Shown: positions 58,470 through 64,000 of the stretch, piece by piece
How positions within the stretch are numbered: position 1 is the first letter of the stretch
Layout: the number at the start of each line of letters is the position of its first letter
Source of the DNA: Acanthochlamys bracteata
Taxonomy: Eukaryota > Streptophyta > Magnoliopsida > Pandanales > Velloziaceae
DNA length: 64,000 nucleotides
Direction: 5' to 3'
NCBI GenBank assembly: GCA_019914995.1
Contig: CM034132.1
Coordinates: forward strand, 932,501-996,500
Made by a program: the position numbers and the translations under genes
Notes under the pieces: generated by a model
Databases searched by the model: none
What the model was told of the DNA's origin: nothing
The model's input: only the letters and a program-made list of their open reading frames with translations

Positions 58470-61400
58470 TCAGGCAGAAGCCGCCTGCAACAGCTCTTTC
58501 TCTGCTCGCTCCCGGATCCTTCTTTCCAGCTCTGGCCTGAAATGCCTGATTAAACCCTGCACTGGCCACGCGGCAGCATCGCCAAGAGCACAAATAGTGT
58601 GCCCTTCAATCTGCTTTGTTACTTCCTGTAGCATGTCGATCTCCTCAATTTTCGCATTACCCACCTTGAGCCTCTCCATGATCATCCAAAGCCATCCAGT
58701 ACCTTCCCTGCATGGTGTACACTGCCCGCAGCTCTCGTGCTTGTAAAAATACGATAACCTTGCTATTGCATCCACAACGTCCGTAGACTTGTCCATGACA
58801 ATGACTGCTGCTGTGCCCAGTCCCGACTGCACGGCCTTAAGAGCATCGTAGTCCATCAAGACATCATCACAGATATGTTTAGGAATGAGTGGAACAGAGG
58901 ATCCTCCAGGAATAACTGCGAGCAAGTTATCCCAACCCCCTCGAACACCACCACAGTGTCTTTCTATCAGCTCCTTCAAAGGAATGCTCATCTCCTCTTC
59001 AACAGTGCAAGGTTTGTTCACATGGCCAGAGACACAAAAGAGTTTTGTCCCAGAATTGTTTTTCCGGCCGAAGCTTGCGAACCATTCAGGCCCTCGCCTA
59101 AGAATCGTTGGGGACACGGCAACAGTTTCAACGTTTGTGACAGTTGTTGGACAACCATAGAGGCCAGCATTAGCTGGGAAAGGAGGCTTCAGCCTCGGTT
59201 TACCTTGCTTTCCTTCAAGGCTCTCCAGAAGCGCAGTCTCCTCCCCGCAAATGTAAGCTCCAGCACCAAAATGAATATGAACATCAAAATCATAGCCCGA
59301 GCCACATGCATTCTTTCCTAGAAACCCAGCTTGATATGCTTCTTTTCGAGCCTTCTCAAGAGCCAATCGCTCATTCACATACTCTCCCCTTATGTAGATG
59401 TAAGCTGCTGCTGCTCTCATCCCAACTCCAGCAATCAAACATCCCTCAAGGAGTTTGTGTGGGTCATGCCGCATAATTTCCCTGTCCTTGCAGGTCCCTG
59501 GCTCACTCTCGTCAGCATTGACAACAAGATAGGAAGGTCGTCCATCAGAGACCTTTGGCATGAATGACCATTTGAGGCCAGACGGGAAACCAGCTCCTCC
59601 ACGTCCTCGTAGACCTGACTTCTTCATTTCGTTGACAATCCAGTCAGAGCCTTTCAGCACCAAGTCCTTTGTTTTGTACCAGTCTCCACGCTTCATAGCA
59701 CCCTTGAGGAAAGGATCATGCAAACCATATAAGTTAGTAAATATACGGTCCTCATCTTTAAGGCCACCAAAGTGGGTTTTCTCTGGAGGAGGGGGTGGAG
59801 GTGGAGGCTGTGGAGTACTTGATGTACTTGCAGCCTGAGTGCTAAATGATCTGATTGCAGAGTCTGCTCTTGATAGAAATGAAAATTTCTTAAGGAGCGC
59901 CTAGAGGAAATATTTAAACAAGTTAATGCTTTTACATTTTCATGAAATTCATTAATGATATCACAACACAAAGACATTAAAGGGCATCAAGAGACATATC
60001 AAATATACATTGACACGACCACAGATACTAACTTATATAAGAAAGCAATTAAAGTAACAAAGATAGTAGCAATCAAGCTAGATGAAGATGCAACTGGAGG
60101 TCAGAAAGGTAAATGCTACAGAGCTGATGCTCCTTTATCTAAGACATTAAGTAAGTTCTAGCACTCCATACCTCAAAAGTTGTGACTTCAACAAAATATG
60201 TTAAAGACAAGCATGATGAATGTGATCCACGATTTAAAGGATGTATCTCAAGCAGTGAATGAAACAACTGAATTGTGCAAACTACTAAGCACAAATAGTA
60301 GAACTGAAGTTAATTGAGTAAGATGGCAGCTTGAATTTAAGCATAAGAACTGAAGATTTCAACTAAGAAATTATAGGTATCACTGGAATATTACTGCCAT
60401 AATGGTTAAATTTTAAATAACACAGAGGACATGAGGAACACAGAGAAAACACAAAATTACTAGAACCTAGTACAATATGTATCTAATGAAGCATGTCCAA
60501 TTAAATTCGAAATAATTGCCACCATAATCTACAGGCTAATATGCATTCTCATATTAGTAAGGAGCTGATGTGCTCTCACTTTACGTTCTTAAGAGATGAA
60601 AAAGTGATTGCACGGTTCAAAATCAACAAAAACGTATTAACTACGATAGGAGGAAAGCACTATGTGAAGCAAGAATTCAATTGTCTCTCAAGAACATTAT
60701 AATGCAACAAGCATACAGCAATACTATTGACATTCGACAAATACCTCAGCTCTGATATTTGACATTTTTTTAGACATACCAATTCCAGAACCTTGCTTCA
60801 ATTTCTTGGAAAATCAGATTTTTTGTTAGAAGAAGGACTCATTAGGTCAGTACAATTTGGCAAAAATGAAACTGTTAGCTATTACCTAAAAGGACCAGAA
60901 TTTATCTAATGAGCGAAACCTAACAACCACAAAAAAACCTTCACCGCTCGACAAAAACAGGCATCAAACAGAATGATTTCTTACATTCAATAAAAAAAAA
61001 AGAACGACCTTATTAAAAGCTTATGACCAGCAACTACCTACACAAATCATTTCTCAGCTACTACTTTCATGTAAACCACCAAAGTCACCTACACAAAAGA
61101 TATAATAATCAATAGCTAGACTAGGTTACCTGCGACTGGAATGAACACATCGACACAGATTGGTTCCTTAACAGTGTAATGTACCTGTAAGACCCTGAAA
61201 GCAACGGATAAGATAATCAAAATTAGCATAAGCCATCTGCTATGACAAAGAGATTATCTTCATCATGAGGTAGAAAAAACTTAATAGAGACAAATCCTTG
61301 GCCATTGTAGGATTGGATTTGAGCTCGGCTTCTGCATAGCAAGAAGCTCTATATACCAATTCAGCTGTTCGGTAAATTAAATAAAAACAGATTCTTACAA

Positions 61401-61921
61401 CTATAAAGTCACAGAAACACCTCGGTTATGAAACTTCAATAGCAGCTAAAATGCTCAATCTACAATATCCATTGATCAAACTATAGAAAGCCACTGTTAC
61501 CCTACTCTTGCTACAAGTTCGCATCTCACAGTTTCAAAGGTAAACTAAGAGCTCATTCCCAAGCAATTCTTTTGATTAAACGAATAAAACTCAATTACTC
61601 TTTTATTCAAACCAAAAAAGAAAAGAACCATTTAACGGCTCGAGAGCAATAAAAAAGTCTATGTTAACCAATCTGCCATCTAAATCAAATAAAAACCAAA
61701 GCTTTTTAAATTCTCCTTCATCGGCAAAGATACCAACTATCACTTATTCCATAAATCAACCAAAACAAACAAAAACTTTTTATTTCTTTCTTCAATCTGG
61801 CAGTATAGACTCCAACAATCACATGCCTGTGCTAACGCTGAGCAATCAGATCTACAATTCAATCAATAGAAGCCGATCGAACTTTGAATTAGAAAGAAAC
61901 TTCGAACAAATTCTTACCCAT
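58470..61921 (-). CDS. NDUFV1: Complex I 51-kDa subunit, NADH dehydrogenase flavoprotein 1
   Basis: Three coding exons: 61921-61918 (only ATG G), 61194-61130 and 59900-58470, joined in frame to 499 residues (Arabidopsis 486). The N-terminus is a basic, Arg/Ser-rich mitochondrial presequence ([20 protein letters not shown] and onward) leading to [15 protein letters not shown] and a polyproline linker. The mature part is highly conserved: the NADH/FMN glycine loop [13 protein letters not shown] (about residues 119-131), [38 protein letters not shown] and the iron-sulfur motif [12 protein letters not shown] (Cys414, 417, 420) with Cys460 in [13 protein letters not shown], ligating a 4Fe-4S cluster. 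This subunit carries FMN and accepts electrons from NADH at the tip of the matrix arm. The start codon and first amino acids are in an otherwise untranslated first exon. Two nested acceptors before exon 2 exist; only the upstream one preserves the frame. Confidence 0.97.
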
Positions 61922-61999
61922 CCCGAAAGTCTTCGATCAGAAAACTGGGGGAGAGATCAATTGAAGAAGAAGATATGAAAATTTTCCAGTCACAGGAAA

Positions 62000-62290
62000 A
62001 ACATAAAAGCCTTTAATAAAGGTATTTCAGTAAACCGCCTCGAACCAATTTGTTTCCTTAATTTGCATATTCAGTATACTTAAGGACCACTTATCTTAAA
62101 AGTTTCTAAAGGCCTGAAATTGCAAATTTGAGTCGACGTAATCTAAGTCATCACCACTCCTTTTGAACAATCGAAACCGTTCACATCATCTCACCAACCA
62201 TTTATTCACCGTCCGATCACAAAAAAAAGTTTTTTAAGCTAAATAGATAAATCACTCAACGATAATTCCAGTAATTCCACCACCGAGTTC
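62000..62290. promoter_or_regulatory. Short shared promoter region of NDUFV1 and SAP
   Basis: NDUFV1 (minus) and the A20/AN1 gene (plus) are transcribed divergently. Predicted leaders leave roughly 300 bases for both promoters. No clear TATA was placed for either. A short shared region is compatible with bidirectional regulation but does not prove it. Confidence 0.35.
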
Positions 62291-62354
62291 TTCCTCTCCG
62301 TCCTCTCTCGTTCGATCTCGAAATTCGATTTGGGAGTGGAAAAGATTTTCACTT

Positions 62355-62402
62355 ATGGTTTTTTTCCTATTGAAGAATTTCGATCCAAATCAAACGGAGT
62401 AG
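62355..62402 (+). promoter_or_regulatory. Upstream ORF in the A20/AN1 SAP leader
   Basis: A 15-codon ORF (MVFFLLKNFDPNQTE) starts 120 bases before the SAP start codon. If this stretch is in the mature mRNA it could attenuate translation. A leader intron could remove it; none was confidently identified. Confidence 0.35.
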
Positions 62403-62474
62403 ACTTTAATTTGGTAAAAACCGATTTTTCTTTAAATATCGAATTTGGTGAAAGATTGAGAGAAATTAGCAGCG

Positions 62475-62972
62475 ATGGAGCAGGAGAGCCACCAGAAGAG
62501 AGAAGCAGAGGAAACAGAGTTCCAATCTCCTCAGATTCCGAAGATTTGCGCGAACGGCTGTGGATTCTTTGGTAGTTCTGCAACTAACAATCTCTGCTCC
62601 AAGTGTTACCGTGATATTCTTCTCTCCACTTCGATTGAGACAATTCTTAGTTCATCCAAGAAACCTGTCGATGAATCCGAAAAGATCAAACTTGACGAGG
62701 GTTTTGCGGCGGAGAGCTCGGTGAAGGTTCCGGTGACCGAAAAAGGCTTGGTTGTGGAAGAGATTAAGAAGAAGCCGCCGACCAACAGGTGCAGCTTCTG
62801 CAATAAGAAGGTGGGACTTATGGGGTTTAAATGTAGGTGCGGCGATGTGTTTTGCTCTGTGCATAGGTACTCAGAGAAGCATGGTTGTGAGTTTGATTAC
62901 AAGACGGCAGCGCAGGATGCTATTGCCAAGGCTAACCCAGTCCTCAAGGCAGATAAAGTAAATAAGATATGA
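62475..62972 (+). CDS. A20/AN1 zinc-finger stress-associated protein (SAP)
   Basis: Single exon, 165 residues, typical for intronless plant SAPs. Residues about 22-48 form the A20 finger (KICANGCGFFGSSATNNLCS, KCYRD), with C-x3-C and C-x2-C pairs. Residues about 105-145 form the AN1 finger (RCSFCNKKVGLMGFKCRCGD, VFCSVHRYSEKHGCEFDYK), with the expected Cys and His ligands. A variable Ser/Glu linker joins them, and the end AAQDAIAKANPVLKADKVNK is the usual family tail. A20/AN1 SAPs bind ubiquitin chains, some act as E3 ligases, and many are induced by salt, cold or drought. The individual SAP orthologue is not assigned. The ATG is in the context AGCGATGGAG and follows an in-frame stop-containing leader. 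Confidence 0.95.
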   Translation: MEQESHQKREAEETEFQSPQIPKICANGCGFFGSSATNNLCSKCYRDILLSTSIETILSSSKKPVDESEKIKLDEGFAAESSVKVPVTEKGLVVEEIKKKPPTNRCSFCNKKVGLMGFKCRCGDVFCSVHRYSEKHGCEFDYKTAAQDAIAKANPVLKADKVNKI

Positions 62973-64000
62973 GTTGGATTGGGTACTTGGTACTGGTATG
63001 GATTTTAAAATTCTATGCTCGGGTTGGGAAATAATAAGGCTTAAAGCGTCGTGCTTGACTGTGCTGGCTTGCATTGTGTTCAAGGGTTTGTACAGTTTGG
63101 TTTTATCAGCTGTGTCTACAGTATACATCTTAGTAGCTGTACTTGAACTAGTTACGTAACTATTTATGCATAATCATAGATTAGATTAGTTGTCAAAGCA
63201 ATATTTATCCACATTAAGTTTTTGCGCATGGTAGTCTCGTGCAAATTTGGAATTGGTGATGGAGCTTCTGTTCTATTGATGAGTTATTGGTACTTTATGT
63301 TGTTGTGCTGTTCTAGTTTGGGTAAATTTCTAGCCTTTTGGAGCAAAGATCCGCAAGCTTCTTGAAAGTGATATGGGGTCGTCTTCATGGTACAGAAGCT
63401 CATATGGTTAAAATAATTGATAGCATCATGATAATACGATGATTTCGAAGAAATGCTTTGATTAATGAATAATGGATATCCCCTTCAGTGTATAAGTGAA
63501 ATTGCTTCAAGAATTTTTGTATGCTAGTATGTTATAGGTTAAGCTTCAATATCTTTTGCAATGGCCTCTTCAAGTATAAAAGCCTTAATGGTCGAAGTAT
63601 GAATTTGTCAGCTGTATTTGTACAGTACTACTTGTTCATCTTTAGTCTAGGTTTGTGATTTCATAATACATTCTTGAGGAAGCGTACCGGTGTCACTGGC
63701 ATATTTGCATGCAAGTTTTTTATATGGTCAAGTTTCATAATGCATGTTTTTTCTGGCTCATGGGTTCATAATCTACCTGGTATGTGTTCTGCATTTTCCT
63801 TGCCTGTGTGATATGTCTGTTTTACCACCTTATCTTTTGCACGGGACCTCTATGGTAGAGGAATCCTTTCAATCAACTACTTTGATGAATGTTATTGTTG
63901 TTGGCATGATGCTTATCAAGACATGAGAGATGGTTTACACTTGCAAAAGCATTCTGCAGGTGTTTGGAACACTTACGAAATACAATACAAGTGACAGAAG
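62973..64000. other. 3' flank of the SAP gene, no further gene seen
   Basis: Contains the SAP 3' UTR and downstream intergenic DNA. No convincing coding exon or repeat up to the window edge. Confidence 0.5.

Noticed and set aside
1-64000. CRISPR arrays, operons, prophage, rRNA or tRNA genes
   Set aside because: None seen. The sequence is spliced plant nuclear DNA. No tRNA cloverleaf was recognised by eye, though a covariance-model search could not be run.

Overview
This is AT-rich plant nuclear DNA, almost certainly from a eudicot. The evidence is GT-AG introns with T-rich acceptors, 5'-leader introns, and plant-only families (GIGANTEA, WRKY, FLZ, OHP2, AG-peptide, A20/AN1 SAP, plant MBF1c). 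It is a low-density gene region on an ordinary chromosome. There is no operon, CRISPR array, prophage or organelle block. The genus cannot be fixed from sequence alone; a rosid is plausible.

Layout. 2.0-4.35 kb (+): mitochondrial-type bL25 ribosomal protein. 7.8-9.4 kb (-): FCS-like zinc-finger (FLZ) protein. 10.2-17.1 kb: gene-free, packed with AT-rich MITE-like elements. 17.2-18.4 kb (-): secreted glycine-rich protein. 19.7-21.8 kb (+): small coiled-coil protein. 22.7-23.2 kb (-): MBF1c heat-stress coactivator. 24.6-29.1 kb (-): HSP70-14/15 (HSP110-class) chaperone. 30.2-31.8 kb (+): unresolved or decayed locus. 32.0 kb (-): AG peptide. 34.2 kb (-): uncharacterised protein. 35.4-38.1 kb (-): TSL-kinase-interacting-protein-1-like. 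38.9-40.0 kb (-): OHP2, with an apparently destroyed intron-1 donor. 41.2-42.0 kb (-): uncharacterised acidic protein. 43.8-50.3 kb (-): GIGANTEA, all 14 coding exons reconstructed (1169 aa). 53.5-55.9 kb (-): WRKY13-type factor. 58.5-61.9 kb (-): complex I 51-kDa subunit NDUFV1. 62.5-63.0 kb (+): A20/AN1 stress-associated protein.

How the genes relate. They are mostly functionally independent. One pairing stands out: MBF1c and HSP70-14/15 are neighbours on the same strand, and each has a heat-shock-element-like motif about 15 bp upstream of its TATA box. GIGANTEA has a perfect evening element upstream and a 26-codon upstream ORF in its predicted leader. NDUFV1 and the SAP gene are divergently transcribed from one short intergenic region.

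Exon models were assembled by hand from splice signals, reading phase and remembered family sequences. Every multi-exon model listed as a gene keeps frame to its stop, except OHP2, which needs a non-GT donor. I found no convincing evidence of a previously undescribed system. The most unusual items are the OHP2 splice lesion, the small regulatory ORFs in leaders, the paired heat-shock elements, a GC-AG intron, and several families of AT-rich inverted-repeat elements.
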